NCBI RefSeq assembly: GCF_018314255.1
Contig: NZ_CP073066.1
Span: forward strand, 434,001-498,000
Source of the DNA: Lentilactobacillus buchneri
GTDB lineage: Bacteria; Bacillota; Bacilli; Lactobacillales; Lactobacillaceae
Length of the DNA: 64,000 nt
Reading direction: 5' to 3'
Positions 16,298-24,912 of this stretch are shown piece after piece (the first letter of the stretch is position 1; each line of letters opens with the position of its first letter). The notes under the pieces were generated by a model. It saw only the letters and a program-made list of their open reading frames with translations, did not search any database and was not told where the DNA came from. The position numbers and the translations under genes were made by a program.

Positions 16298-17197
16298 TCA
16301 TTTATGTTTCCTGATCTTGCGGGCCCGTTTCCAAACATTTTCAATGGCGTCTTCCTGCTCCTGAATTTTGCCCTGGCGAATTTCTTGAATCGTGGCATTG
16401 ACCACCCCGCCAAACAGCATGATGACCCCGGAGAAGTCCAGCCAGAACATTAAGACAATGAAAGTTCCGATTGTCTTATAAGCATCGATTCTCTGAGAGA
16501 AGAATTTCAGATAAACGGTGAAGGCTTGGGCCAACAGCATCAACCCCAAGGTGGCGATCAAAGCACCGACCCAGACATAGCGGAATTTAACTTTGGCAGT
16601 CGGGACAAAATAAAACAGCAGACTTAACAGCAGCCAGGAAACGGCAATTGTTCCTGGCCATTTAACGGTACTGATCAGGTTCAATATCCATCCCGGGACG
16701 TTCAAAATCGGCGTTAACCATTGAAAAAACATCTGACCAAACGCAAAAACCATCATCAAGACAACCAGTGCGAGAACCAACACCAGCATCCAAACGAAGG
16801 AAATCAGCCGATTTGAGATCGCTGTTTGGTCGGCAGCAACGCCGTACGTTTTATTGATACTGCGCTGAAAAGCCGCAATCGCCCGGCTGGCTGACCAAAT
16901 GGTCACAATTAAACCAACTGATAATTGGCTGGCACCCCCACTTTGCAAGGTCGAATTGATGATCGGTTCCAGCATGGAATAGATTCGATCAGGAAACAGC
17001 GGTCGCAGATAGACTTCAACTTCGGTGATATGAATATGAAATAAGTTCAAAATACTGCCGACAATGAAGAAAATTGGAAAAATCGACAGCAACGTATAGA
17101 ACGCTAACACAGCGGCAGAATCGGAAACGTCTCCGGATGAATAGCGTTTAATAATGATTTCGATAAAGTTTTTAACGGCTTCGTATAATCGTTTCAT
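16298..17197 (-). CDS. YihY/BrkB family inner membrane protein
   Basis: A 299-residue integral membrane protein of the family once misnamed ribonuclease BN; its biochemical role is not established. Around six hydrophobic segments are seen (about 30-52, 92-110, 135-158, 180-202, 208-235 and 243-265). Family landmarks are DSAAVLAFYTLLSIFP near residue 26, WSASRAIAAFQRSINKTYG, and FIVLMFWLDFSGVIMLFGGVVNA. The tail after residue 270 is charged. It starts 24 bases after the UDP-GlcNAc 2-epimerase gene, so the two are probably co-transcribed. Downstream lies the dispersed element and the convergent flavodoxin gene. Confidence 0.88.
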   Translation of the reverse strand: MKRLYEAVKNFIEIIIKRYSSGDVSDSAAVLAFYTLLSIFPIFFIVGSILNLFHIHITEVEVYLRPLFPDRIYSMLEPIINSTLQSGGASQLSVGLIVTIWSASRAIAAFQRSINKTYGVAADQTAISNRLISFVWMLVLVLALVVLMMVFAFGQMFFQWLTPILNVPGWILNLISTVKWPGTIAVSWLLLSLLFYFVPTAKVKFRYVWVGALIATLGLMLLAQAFTVYLKFFSQRIDAYKTIGTFIVLMFWLDFSGVIMLFGGVVNATIQEIRQGKIQEQEDAIENVWKRARKIRKHK

Positions 17198-17220
17198 CAG
17201 GCATCGACTTCCCGCAATTA

Positions 17221-18336
17221 TTAGTTGAACTGGTCTCGGATCGCTTTTAGGATTCGTTCGGCGGCATGACCATCCCCGTATGGGTTCTTGGCTTCAGCCA
17301 TTTTCTGGTATTCTTTGGGATCGTCAAGCAGGCGCTCCATCTCTGACTTAACAACTTTGGGATCGGTTCCAACCAACCGCAAGGTCCCAGCCTGAATACC
17401 CTCGGGTCGTTCCGTGGTGTCTCGAAGGACCAACACCGGTTTCTTAAGCGACGGGGCTTCTTCCTGCACACCACCGGAATCGGTCATAATAAAGTAACTC
17501 CGAGCGGACATGTTATGGAAGTCCAAAACATCCAACGGTTCAATCAAATGAACTGCCTTGACGCCGTCAAAGACTTCATGAGCCACTTTTTGTACCGCTG
17601 GGCTTAGGTGAACCGGATAAACCACTTCGACGTCTGGATGGTTCGCCAAGACTTCTTTAATGGCTTCAAACGTTCGGCGCATCGGTTCACCCTGGTTTTC
17701 CCTGCGATGCATGGTTAAGAGAATCATCTTCGAGTTTTCCTTCAGTTCATCAAACACAGAATGTTGGTAGTTTTCGGTCACCGTCTGCTTGAGGGCATCG
17801 ATGGCAGTATTGCCGGTGACAAAAATATTTTGATCCGGATGATTTTCTTTAAGTAAATTATCCCGACTTAATGACGTGGGTGCAAAATATAAGTCTGCCA
17901 ACACATCGGTCAATTGCCGGTTCATTTCTTCAGGATACGGTGAGAGCTTGTTCCAAGTACGCAGCCCGGCCTCCACGTGGCCAATTTTAATTTGGTGATA
18001 AAAGGCACTGATACTGGCAGAGAAGGTCGTGGTGGTATCGCCATGGACCAAGATAATATCAGGCTGGGCCTTTTCAATAATCGGATCCAGTTCGGTAATG
18101 ACCCGGGTGGTAATGTCGCTCAAGGACTGGCCCTGTTTCATAATGTTTAAATCATAGTCCGGCGTGATATGAAATACATCCAGCACCTGATCGAGCATCT
18201 CTCGGTGTTGTGCGGACACAACCGTAATGGGTTGGAATTCGTCTAAATGCTGCTGCATCAGTAGGATAATCGGGGCCATCTTGATTGCCTCTGGCCGGGT
18301 GCCAAAGATGGTCATTACTTTTATTGGTTTCATCAA
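17221..18336 (-). CDS. wecB: UDP-N-acetylglucosamine 2-epimerase (non-hydrolysing)
   Basis: Interconverts UDP-GlcNAc and UDP-ManNAc; in Gram-positives UDP-ManNAc supplies the linkage unit of wall teichoic acid, so the alternative name mnaA also fits. The 371 residues match the family. Motifs: TIFGTRPEAIKMAP at the N-terminus, GDTTTTF, GHVEAGLRT (catalytic-region Glu), LLTMHRRENQG (active-site His/Arg), and TDSGGVQEEAPSL for nucleotide binding. The ATG follows AGGAG. The context with YihY and, divergently, a GtrB-type glycosyltransferase suggests envelope polysaccharide or teichoic-acid work, in line with the tag genes near 8-11 kb. Confidence 0.93.
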   Translation of the reverse strand: MMKPIKVMTIFGTRPEAIKMAPIILLMQQHLDEFQPITVVSAQHREMLDQVLDVFHITPDYDLNIMKQGQSLSDITTRVITELDPIIEKAQPDIILVHGDTTTTFSASISAFYHQIKIGHVEAGLRTWNKLSPYPEEMNRQLTDVLADLYFAPTSLSRDNLLKENHPDQNIFVTGNTAIDALKQTVTENYQHSVFDELKENSKMILLTMHRRENQGEPMRRTFEAIKEVLANHPDVEVVYPVHLSPAVQKVAHEVFDGVKAVHLIEPLDVLDFHNMSARSYFIMTDSGGVQEEAPSLKKPVLVLRDTTERPEGIQAGTLRLVGTDPKVVKSEMERLLDDPKEYQKMAEAKNPYGDGHAAERILKAIRDQFN

Positions 18337-18417
18337 TTAATTCTCCTTTTATGTGGTTAATTATATCAAAAATGGCAAGAAACTTAACAGCTACTTAATT
18401 TTGTAAAAAATATGATA

Positions 18418-18426
18418 TGGTATAAT
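18418..18426 (+). promoter_or_regulatory. Extended -10 promoter and long leader of the GtrB-type gene
   Basis: TGGTATAAT (extended -10) lies about 140 bases before the TTG start at 18568. The leader contains a small hairpin GTGGGATTCCCAC near 18457-18469. No known riboswitch was recognised. Confidence 0.6.
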
Positions 18427-18567
18427 CTGGTAGATGTTCATTTTTACATAGCGAGGTGGGATTCCCACTTCGGCCACTGATTTGGTCTGCTGCTCCAAAC
18501 GGATTCCAGCTTACCAATAAAAATTGGCAAAAGCAAAGTCATTAACAAACGTACTGGAGGAAATATT

Positions 18568-19515
18568 TTGAAAACGATCAGTCTAATTGTTCCTTGTTAT
18601 AATGAGGAGCCAACGGTTGAACTTTTCTACAACACGACAGAAAAAGTATTCGATAAATTAAACGCGTCCCATGAAGAGCACTACCACCCTGACTATCTGT
18701 TCATCAACGACGGTTCGGCAGATAAAACGCTGGACGTGATGCGGCGGCTTCATTCACAGCACCCAGACGAAGTCCATTACATTTCATTTTCAAGAAACTT
18801 CGGTAAAGAGTCGGCATTTGCTGCCGGCTTAGCCAACGCCCATGGCGATTATGTCGCTGTGATGGATGTCGACCTGCAGGATCCACCGGAATTATTGCTG
18901 CAAATGGTCGATATTTTGGAAGATCCTAAACAAGATTATGACGTCGTCGGCTGTGTCCAAACCAGCCGGAAACAGAATCCCATCAGAGCGTTTCTTTCAG
19001 CAAGTTTCTACAAGATCATCAACAGAATGTCAAAGGTCCAGATGAAACAAAACGTCCGTGACTACCGCTTAATGAGCCGCAAGTACGTTGACGCCATCTT
19101 AAAGCTGCCCGAATACAATCGCTTTAGCAAGGGGCTTTTCTCTTGGGTTGGTTTCAAAACCAAATACCTTGAGTACGAAGGGGTTCCTCGGGCTGCCGGG
19201 GAGACTTCCTGGTCGATTTTCCAGTTATTTGAATACTCGATGGAAGCGATCGTCGACTTTTCGGATGTGCCGTTAAAATTAGCGACTTTTGTCGGCATCC
19301 TGACCTTCTTCTTGTCCATTATCGGCCTGTTCTTCGTTGTCATTCGGGCCCTGTTCTTTGGCGGATCCGTCAATGGTTGGGCATCAATGGTCTCGATTAT
19401 CCTGTTCCTAAGTGGTGTTCAACTGTTTAGTTTAGGAATTTTGGGAACTTATGTCGGTAAAATTTATCTGGAAACCAAACATCGTCCTAAATTTGTAATT
19501 GCGGAGAAACGTTAA
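18568..19515 (+). CDS. GtrB/CsbB-type undecaprenyl-phosphate glycosyltransferase
   Basis: GT2 enzyme that moves a sugar (glucose or GlcNAc in known relatives) onto undecaprenyl phosphate at the inner membrane face, for later transfer to envelope polymers. The 315 residues show the GT-A domain: LIVPCYNEEPTVELF, FINDGSADKT, ISFSRNFGKESAFAAGL, the DxD-like MDVDLQDPPELL, and YNRFSKGLFSWVGF. Two C-terminal membrane helices follow at about 235-262 and 270-295, as in GtrB/CsbB. The start is TTG with GGAGG 7 bases before. GtrA follows after one base, which supports a sugar-lipid synthesis and flipping pair. The acceptor glycosyltransferase is not in this window. Confidence 0.88.
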   Translation: MKTISLIVPCYNEEPTVELFYNTTEKVFDKLNASHEEHYHPDYLFINDGSADKTLDVMRRLHSQHPDEVHYISFSRNFGKESAFAAGLANAHGDYVAVMDVDLQDPPELLLQMVDILEDPKQDYDVVGCVQTSRKQNPIRAFLSASFYKIINRMSKVQMKQNVRDYRLMSRKYVDAILKLPEYNRFSKGLFSWVGFKTKYLEYEGVPRAAGETSWSIFQLFEYSMEAIVDFSDVPLKLATFVGILTFFLSIIGLFFVVIRALFFGGSVNGWASMVSIILFLSGVQLFSLGILGTYVGKIYLETKHRPKFVIAEKR

Positions 19516-19516
19516 T

Positions 19517-19954
19517 ATGATTGATCGATTGAAGAAGCTATATGATAAATACGAAGAACTCATTGCATACGCTTTTTGGGGTGTTGCAACAACCGTGGTT
19601 AATGTCGCTGTCTTTGCTGCGCTCCACCTATTCACCAGTTGGAATTACATTATCAACGCATCAATTGCGTGGTTTCTCAGCGTTTTATTTTCATACCTCA
19701 CCAATAAAGCTTATGTTTTCCATTCTCCTTCAAAATCCTTGAAAAGCGATTTTTTCGAAATGGTTTCCTTTTTTGGTGGCAGAATCGCGACATTGTTATT
19801 AGAATTTGTAATGCTTTGGATTGGTATCACGCTCATGCATCAAAATCAAATATTAGTTAAAATTACTGAAAACATTGTCGTAATTGCGATTAATTATTTC
19901 TGGTCAAAATTATTGGTCTTTAATCACAAAGATCAGCCCAAGCAAGGACGGTGA
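19517..19954 (+). CDS. GtrA-family membrane protein (putative sugar-lipid flippase)
   Basis: A 145-residue protein with four hydrophobic helices (about 20-40, 47-66, 85-106 and 115-136) and the GtrA landmarks AYAFWGVATTVVNVAVFA and SYLTNKAYVF. GtrA proteins are thought to flip undecaprenyl-phosphate sugars across the membrane. I start at the ATG at 19517, one base after the GtrB-type gene and preceded by GGAGAAA; a frame from 19499 overlaps the upstream gene and is less likely. Its end overlaps, or sits next to, a very small membrane-protein gene. Confidence 0.85.
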   Translation: MIDRLKKLYDKYEELIAYAFWGVATTVVNVAVFAALHLFTSWNYIINASIAWFLSVLFSYLTNKAYVFHSPSKSLKSDFFEMVSFFGGRIATLLLEFVMLWIGITLMHQNQILVKITENIVVIAINYFWSKLLVFNHKDQPKQGR

Positions 19955-19959
19955 ATCAG

Positions 19960-20106
19960 TTGCCAAAAATTAACAGACAAACGCTCAGACAGCAGCGACA
20001 AGAATTTCCCGAAGGCTATTACACCAAAGCGGACGGCTTCAAGCTGTTGGCAATCGCCGCAGTGATGGTTGTAATTTTGGTTGTGGTTGCCAACTATCTC
20101 ATGTAA
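19960..20106 (+). CDS. Small single-helix membrane protein (48 aa), unrecognised
   Basis: A short frame missed by length cut-offs. It starts at TTG 19960 (AAGGA at 19944-19948 upstream) and reads MPKINRQTLRQQRQEFPEG..., a basic, Gln-rich N-terminus of about 28 residues, followed by a hydrophobic helix LAIAAVMVVILVVVA and the end NYLM. A GTG at 19951 overlapping the gtrA stop is an alternative start but lies too close to the ribosome site. It fills the space between gtrA and a strong terminator, so it is probably the third gene of this operon. Function unknown; a partner for the GtrA/GtrB pair is a guess from position only. Confidence 0.6.
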   Translation: MPKINRQTLRQQRQEFPEGYYTKADGFKLLAIAAVMVVILVVVANYLM

Positions 20107-20116
20107 AAACGATATG

Positions 20117-20159
20117 AAAAAGGTCGAAACACAATTAATCTGTGTTTCGACCTTTTTTT
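20117..20159 (+). terminator. Bidirectional terminator
   Basis: AAAAAGGTCGAAACACA and TGTGTTTCGACCTTTTT form a perfect 17-bp stem with a 7-base loop, usable by the gtrA operon (plus) and the ABC permease gene (minus). Confidence 0.92.
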
Positions 20160-20181
20160 GAACCAATTTTTTGTATCACAG

Positions 20182-20853
20182 TTATCGAGCCAACTCCCGT
20201 TCCAACTGGGTTTGACCAATCGTCATCAGCCAGCAGAAGAACCAATAAACCACTGCAATCGTGATGTAAATGGTCATGTAATCCTGATTGGCACCGGCAA
20301 CAATCTGAGCGTCCATAAACATTTCACTGACTGTAATCATCGCCGCCAGCGAAGTCCCTTTGAACAGATCCAGCAAAATATTTCCCAACGCCGGAATCGC
20401 AATTCGAAAAGCTTGTGGGAAAACAATCTTGGAAATGACTTTTCGGTATGGTAAGCCCAGCGAGTAAGCTGCCTCCCACTGACCGTGATCAACCGCACTA
20501 AACGATGAACGATACACCTCGGACACAAAGGCACTACAGTTGATCGTAAAAGCAATCACCGCGGCCGGCAATGCATCGGCTCGAAAGCCAAAGTAAATAA
20601 TGAACAGCAAGACCAGCATCGGCACTCCGCGCATAAAGGAAATAAATGCCCGCGCGGGATAGTGCAACAATTTGTGGTGACTTAATTGGGCCAGCGTTAA
20701 GAACAATCCCAGTATTAATGACAAAATAAAACTGATCGCGGTTAATCCAATCGACATCGGAAAGCCCGCTAAAATTCTGGGAATTGAACGAAACGCTAAT
20801 GGTGCGTTAAAAAAATCCGGAATTGATAAATACTTAATAATATCCAACAGCAC
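20182..20853 (-). CDS. Amino-acid ABC transporter permease (HisM/GlnP type)
   Basis: A 223-residue membrane subunit of a polar amino-acid importer. About five helices; the N-terminal helix begins near LTAISFILSLILGLFLTLAQ. The ABC-permease EAA loop for ATPase contact is clear: EVYRSSFSAVDHGQWEAAYSLGL followed by KVIFPQAFRIAIPALGN. It starts 6 bases after the binding-protein gene at 20860 and is followed by a terminator. No ATPase gene is adjacent, so the pair must borrow one from elsewhere, or the system is incomplete, all the more because the binding protein is frameshifted. Confidence 0.9.
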   Translation of the reverse strand: MLLDIIKYLSIPDFFNAPLAFRSIPRILAGFPMSIGLTAISFILSLILGLFLTLAQLSHHKLLHYPARAFISFMRGVPMLVLLFIIYFGFRADALPAAVIAFTINCSAFVSEVYRSSFSAVDHGQWEAAYSLGLPYRKVISKIVFPQAFRIAIPALGNILLDLFKGTSLAAMITVSEMFMDAQIVAGANQDYMTIYITIAVVYWFFCWLMTIGQTQLERELAR

Positions 20854-20859
20854 CGCCCC

Positions 20860-21686
20860 TTACTTAATCGTAAAGGTCTTTGAAATGTGGACATGGGGCT
20901 GTTTAGTAACGTCAGCGTGATAATACTTCTCTGACAGCTTCTTCAAAGTACCGTCTTTCTTGAGCTCTTTGAGGGCTTTGTTGACCTGCTTTTGGAGCTT
21001 GGTATTGCCCTTCTTCATCAAGATACCAACACCTTTGCCATCTTCATTGGTTCTAAAGTACATGTTTGGCATGATCTTCAAAGTATTGTTGGGAACGGCA
21101 GCCAATGCTAATTTCTGCAGATAGTAGTCATTCATAATCAGATCAGTCTTGCCGCTTTCAACGTCTCGCAGATACACATCGTTTGAAACGTTGTTGTAGT
21201 TGACGGTCTTGGCGCCTAACTGCTTGGCAAGTCGTTGATAATCGGTTCCGGCTTCACCGGCAGCTTTTTTGCCTTTAATGTCGGCCCAGGAATGAATGCC
21301 TGAATCCCCCTTCTTTCGAACAATAATACTGTTAAATGAGTGCTTGTAAGGCGTTGATAAAGCGAATTCCTTCTGTCTTTGTGGTGAAACAGAGAAGTCA
21401 TTAGCTGCCATATCAGCCTTACCCGTCTTTACAGCCGTTTCCTGACCATCAACGTTCATTTCTTTGAAATCAACTTTTTGGCAACTGCACGAACAACTTC
21501 GACATCAAAGCCGGTTAGCTTGTTAGTCTTTTGATCATGAAATGATGTTGGATAAAGCGTCCCCGATGTGGCAACTGTCAATGGACCCTTATCTGCTGAT
21601 TTTTTCTGACCGCAGCCAGTAATCACCAAGCCCAGAACCGCAAATACGCCTAACAACATCAACCAACGGAACTTAATTCTGCGCAT
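20860..21686 (-). pseudogene. Amino-acid ABC transporter substrate-binding lipoprotein, frameshifted
   Basis: Two overlapping frames together make one SBP_bac_3 protein. The 5' frame (21456-21686) encodes a signal peptide with lipobox LVITGCGQ and reads PLTVATSGTLYPTSF... FDVEVVRAVAKK, then goes off into LISKK and a stop. The other frame continues with VDFKEMNVDGQETAVKTGKADMA to a normal C-terminus. The break is near 21466-21476 (minus strand CCAAAAAGTTGATTTCAAAG), probably a small indel close to the A-run. A sequencing error or rare slippage on AAAAAG would also explain it. The intact protein would bind a polar amino acid or cystine for the permease downstream. Confidence 0.8.
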
Positions 21687-21722
21687 AAATTGTCAACCTC
21701 CTAAAGTTTTTGGATCATTATC

Positions 21723-21751
21723 ATTATAGGCATGTGAAACCGATTTCACAA
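21723..21751 (-). promoter_or_regulatory. Promoter with palindromic operator for the binding-protein/permease pair
   Basis: On the minus strand TTGTGA (21746-21751) and TATAAT (21723-21728) are 17 bases apart. A near-perfect palindrome GTGAAATCGGTTTCAC (21734-21749) fills the spacer, a position where a bound regulator would block RNA polymerase. Which regulator binds is unknown. The Shine-Dalgarno TAGGAGG lies just before the ATG. Confidence 0.65.
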
Positions 21752-21905
21752 TAGCTGATAAATTAATTGTTAAATATTATAAATCCCCTCAATTTTTGAT
21801 AAATAATTGTTGGTCGCCAAAGTGATCGTCAATTTAGTGTTGGCTCCAAATGCTTTAACGTCGCATATTTTAGCCAATCAGTATTTAGTCATATTAGAAT
21901 TGCCC

Positions 21906-21933
21906 TTGAACGACACTGAGATTGGCATATAAT
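21906..21933 (+). promoter_or_regulatory. Promoter of the GPH symporter gene
   Basis: TTGAAC and TATAAT are separated by 16 bases. Just downstream, AAGTGA...TCACTT (about 21945-21961) forms an inverted repeat that could be an operator. Confidence 0.55.
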
Positions 21934-21989
21934 AAAAACATTTGAAGTGACAAGCATCACTTGTTAATCAATTCGAATGGAGGCTTTTG

Positions 21990-23363
21990 ATGGATATCAG
22001 AAAAGAGGCTGCTCAGGCAAATTCAAAATTATCAACGCTTGAGAAAGTCAGTTATTCTTTCACCGATATGGCTGGAAACTTGCTCTACGTCAGCATGTCC
22101 AGTTATATTCTTTATTTTTATACGGATGTTTTTGACATTCCGGTTTCAGCAGCGGGCATGATTATCTTGATTGCCTGTATCGTTGATGCGGTCAGTGCGA
22201 TTTTTTGGGGATCAATCGTTGACCACACGCATACTAAATGGGGGCAGAGCAGGCCATACTTTTTGTGGCTTGCCGTCCCTTTTGCGTTAAGCACCTTTTT
22301 GGCATTTACCGCACCAAATATTTCAGGCGTCCCCAAGCTCTTATATGCCGGGATTACTTATGTATTGGCGGCTGGAGTGATTTACACCGGCATCCAAACG
22401 ACGATTTCCGCAATCCTGCCAAATTTAACCCTCGATCCCAACGAACGGATTGGCGCCAACTCTTACCGGATGGTCGGCAGTCTGATTGGGTCATTCGTGA
22501 ACAGTACCTTTACCCTGCCGCTGGTAGCATTCTTTGGCAACGGTAATGACAAGCACGGCTTCATGATGACAATTGCCATCTTTGGCGTCGCAGCAATTGT
22601 CCTGCTGATCACGGCATTCAAGAACATGCGTGAACGGGTCCCGGTTAGCCAAAAATCACTGCCGTTCAAGCAAAGTTTAAAGGCAACTGTCGGCAACGTC
22701 CCTTGGTACCTCCTAGTGATTTCTTTTGCCACCTTTTGGATCGCCCAAGCTGATCGGAATAGTTTCTCGACCTACTATGCCAAATACAATCTGGGTAATG
22801 CCGAACTTGCCGCGGTATTCAGTGGTTTACAAGTTCTGGGGATCATCTCAAGCATTTCAATTCCGTTTATTGTTAAGATTGCCAACAAAACAGCAACCAT
22901 GTTAATCGGCTTGGGAATTCGTGCTGTTGGCCAGACAATGATGGCGCTGGTTGGCGGCAACTTCATCTTGGTGATCGTTTCTTGGTCGATCGGCGTTTTG
23001 GGATCGGCTCTGGCAATGTCAATGCCATTTGCCATGTTGGCAGACACGGTCGACTTTGGCGAGTGGAAGACCGGTGTGCGGGCACCCGGCTTCTTAACCG
23101 CTGTGGGAAGCGCATTCTGTATCCAGCTAGGATCAGGCTTTGGCAGCTTTATTCCATCCAAAATCTTGGATATGACTGGCTTTGTCGCCAACAAGACCCA
23201 GACACCAGCAGCTTCAGGTGCGATTAACTTTTATTTTATCTGGCTGCCGGTTATCATCTACGCGATTGTCGCCGGCATTATGGTCTTTTATCTCAAGTAT
23301 GAGAAGATGGAGCCAAAAATCAAAGCCGATCTTGTCGCGCGTGCTGAACAACGTGACGCCTAA
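21990..23363 (+). CDS. GPH-family sugar:cation symporter
   Basis: A 457-residue member of the glycoside-pentoside-hexuronide family, which imports glycosides or pentosides with H+ or Na+. About twelve hydrophobic segments. Family landmarks are the N-terminal YSFTDMAGNLLYVSMSSYILYFYTDVF, the loop SIVDHTHTKWGQSRPYFLW and the late loop MLADTVDFGEWKTGVRAPGF. There is no C-terminal EIIA-like domain, unlike LacS-type members. GGAGG precedes the ATG at 21990; a TTG at 21987 is too close. It is a single gene ended by a strong terminator, with no glycosidase alongside, so the substrate cannot be told. Confidence 0.9.
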   Translation: MDIRKEAAQANSKLSTLEKVSYSFTDMAGNLLYVSMSSYILYFYTDVFDIPVSAAGMIILIACIVDAVSAIFWGSIVDHTHTKWGQSRPYFLWLAVPFALSTFLAFTAPNISGVPKLLYAGITYVLAAGVIYTGIQTTISAILPNLTLDPNERIGANSYRMVGSLIGSFVNSTFTLPLVAFFGNGNDKHGFMMTIAIFGVAAIVLLITAFKNMRERVPVSQKSLPFKQSLKATVGNVPWYLLVISFATFWIAQADRNSFSTYYAKYNLGNAELAAVFSGLQVLGIISSISIPFIVKIANKTATMLIGLGIRAVGQTMMALVGGNFILVIVSWSIGVLGSALAMSMPFAMLADTVDFGEWKTGVRAPGFLTAVGSAFCIQLGSGFGSFIPSKILDMTGFVANKTQTPAASGAINFYFIWLPVIIYAIVAGIMVFYLKYEKMEPKIKADLVARAEQRDA

Positions 23364-23390
23364 TCAAATTGAATTGATCCGATAAAACAA

Positions 23391-23439
23391 GAACGTCAAC
23401 GATGAACGAAATCCATTCATCATTGACGTTCTTATTTTT
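23391..23439 (+). terminator. Terminator of the GPH symporter gene
   Basis: GAACGTCAACGATGAA pairs with TTCATCATTGACGTTC (one mismatch), followed by TTATTTTTA. It may also stop minus-strand transcripts of tRNA-Arg. Confidence 0.85.
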
Positions 23440-23473
23440 AGTTCGTATTTCGTAAAAGCGATCGAATACGCCA

Positions 23474-23546
23474 TGACCCCACCCGGACTCGAACCGGGAT
23501 CAACCGCTTAGGAGGCGGGTGCCCTATCCAGTTGTGCTATGGGGCC
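23474..23546 (-). tRNA. tRNA-Arg (anticodon CCT)
   Basis: A 73-base cloverleaf on the minus strand. The acceptor stem GGCCCCA pairs with TGGGGTC (one G-T), with discriminator A. The anticodon stem CCGC/GCGG encloses the loop CTCCTAA with anticodon CCT, reading AGG. The T arm is CCCGG TTCGAGT CCGGG. The 3' CCA is not encoded. It lies about 50 bases downstream of the DEAD-box helicase gene on the same strand. Confidence 0.95.
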
Positions 23547-23598
23547 AAAACAACTGCACTACAATTTTCTCATTTATCTCAGAGGCTGTAAAGAGAAA

Positions 23599-24888
23599 TT
23601 ATCCCTCCGTGCGCTTATGGTGCATCCCCTTGCGTTTGGAGTGTTTGTGCTTCTTTTTGCCGTGCGGTTTGGCGGGGATTGGCTTTCGGCCAGTTTTTTT
23701 AGCCTCACTGCTCCGCTTGACATCTTGAGACGATACAGTCTTTGAAGTTTTGGGTTCATCATCCAAATTAACCGGCTGCTTAGGTCGAGTATCAGACAAC
23801 TGATTACCATCGAAGTAAATGTTGCTCAATTCATATCCGTAAGGCTTAACCAACTTCTTTAAATCTCTCAAATCGTGATCGTCACCCATATTGATCACCA
23901 TGCCGTCTTGATGCATGCGGCCAGTCCGGCCAACCCGGTGAACATAAGTTTTCGGATCGGACGGCAAGTCAAAATTGACCACGACGGGCAGCTTTTCAAT
24001 ATCCATCCCCCGAGCAGCAACGTCGGTGGTCAATAATAAGCGAATTTTGCCGTCGCGAAAATCCCGGAGCGCCTTTTGTCTGGCAGTTTGCCGCTGTTCA
24101 CTGGTCAACTGAGCAGCCTCTTTAATGTGTCGATGAGACAGGAAACCAGCGACTTTTTGCAGGGTGTCCAGTTGGTCAAAGAACACTAATGCCTTGAAGT
24201 CCTTCATGTGAAGGAACCGCAGTAACATCTGTGCCTTTTTCCGATTGGAAACTTCCAGCAAGGTATGTTTGACTTCCCCGCGGGTATCGTCAATGTCAGA
24301 GACATCAAAGGTCTGAATATCTTGCACAAACCAGCGATTCACATGCGCCAATAAGTCGTTTTGGGTTGCGGAGAAAAAGCCCAGTGTCACTGAGTCGTCA
24401 GCCAAATCCACCAAGGAGCGGATGGAAGCAAGCGTATCTTCACTTAATAAGTTGTCGGCTTCGTCTATCACGATCGCCTTCAGTGAATCCAATTTAAGTT
24501 TGCCTAAATCGATTAAGTTCACGATTCGACCGGTCGTTCCGACAATCACGTTTGGGTGCTGTTTTAATTTATCAACTTGACGATTGATATTGGCACCACC
24601 GATAATCCCTTGAACTGATAAGCCGATCAGCTTACCCCATTCCAATAAAACTTTTTGGGTCTGCATAGCCAGTTCGGCAGATGGTTCGATGACTAATAAC
24701 GACAGCCCGTCTTCGGGTTGAATATTTTCCAACAGCGGTAAAGCAAAGGCAACGGTCTTCCCGGATCCGGTTGGTGCCAACCCCAGAACACTTTGGCCAT
24801 CTTTAAGTGGTTGATAAACCGCTTGTTGAATCGCAGTCGGTTGGTTGTACCCTAGTTGCTTAGCATGCTCTTTAAATTCTTCTATCAA
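23599..24888 (-). CDS. DEAD-box ATP-dependent RNA helicase
   Basis: A 429-residue RNA helicase likely to remodel rRNA or mRNA structure. The motifs follow the family order: Q motif QPTAIQQ, motif I APTGSGKT, Ia PSAELAMQ, Ib TTGRI, II IDEAD, III FSATQ, IV ALVFFDQ, V TTDVAARGMDI, VI HRVGRTGR. From about residue 370 comes a disordered basic tail rich in Lys, Pro, His and Ser (GKKKHKHSKRKG), typical of an RNA-binding extension. It resembles B. subtilis YfmL/CshB-like short helicases, but the exact orthologue is not certain. The start is TTG 24888 with GGAGA upstream. It follows the Gfo/Idh gene by 24 bases. Confidence 0.9.
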   Translation of the reverse strand: MIEEFKEHAKQLGYNQPTAIQQAVYQPLKDGQSVLGLAPTGSGKTVAFALPLLENIQPEDGLSLLVIEPSAELAMQTQKVLLEWGKLIGLSVQGIIGGANINRQVDKLKQHPNVIVGTTGRIVNLIDLGKLKLDSLKAIVIDEADNLLSEDTLASIRSLVDLADDSVTLGFFSATQNDLLAHVNRWFVQDIQTFDVSDIDDTRGEVKHTLLEVSNRKKAQMLLRFLHMKDFKALVFFDQLDTLQKVAGFLSHRHIKEAAQLTSEQRQTARQKALRDFRDGKIRLLLTTDVAARGMDIEKLPVVVNFDLPSDPKTYVHRVGRTGRMHQDGMVINMGDDHDLRDLKKLVKPYGYELSNIYFDGNQLSDTRPKQPVNLDDEPKTSKTVSSQDVKRSSEAKKTGRKPIPAKPHGKKKHKHSKRKGMHHKRTEG

Positions 24889-24912
24889 TATGGTTCTCCA
24901 TTTTCTAATCGA

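Noticed and set aside
18427..18567. Leader of the GtrB-type gene as a riboswitch or T-box
   Set aside because: Only a short hairpin is present; no T-box sequence, specifier loop or terminator/antiterminator pair was seen.
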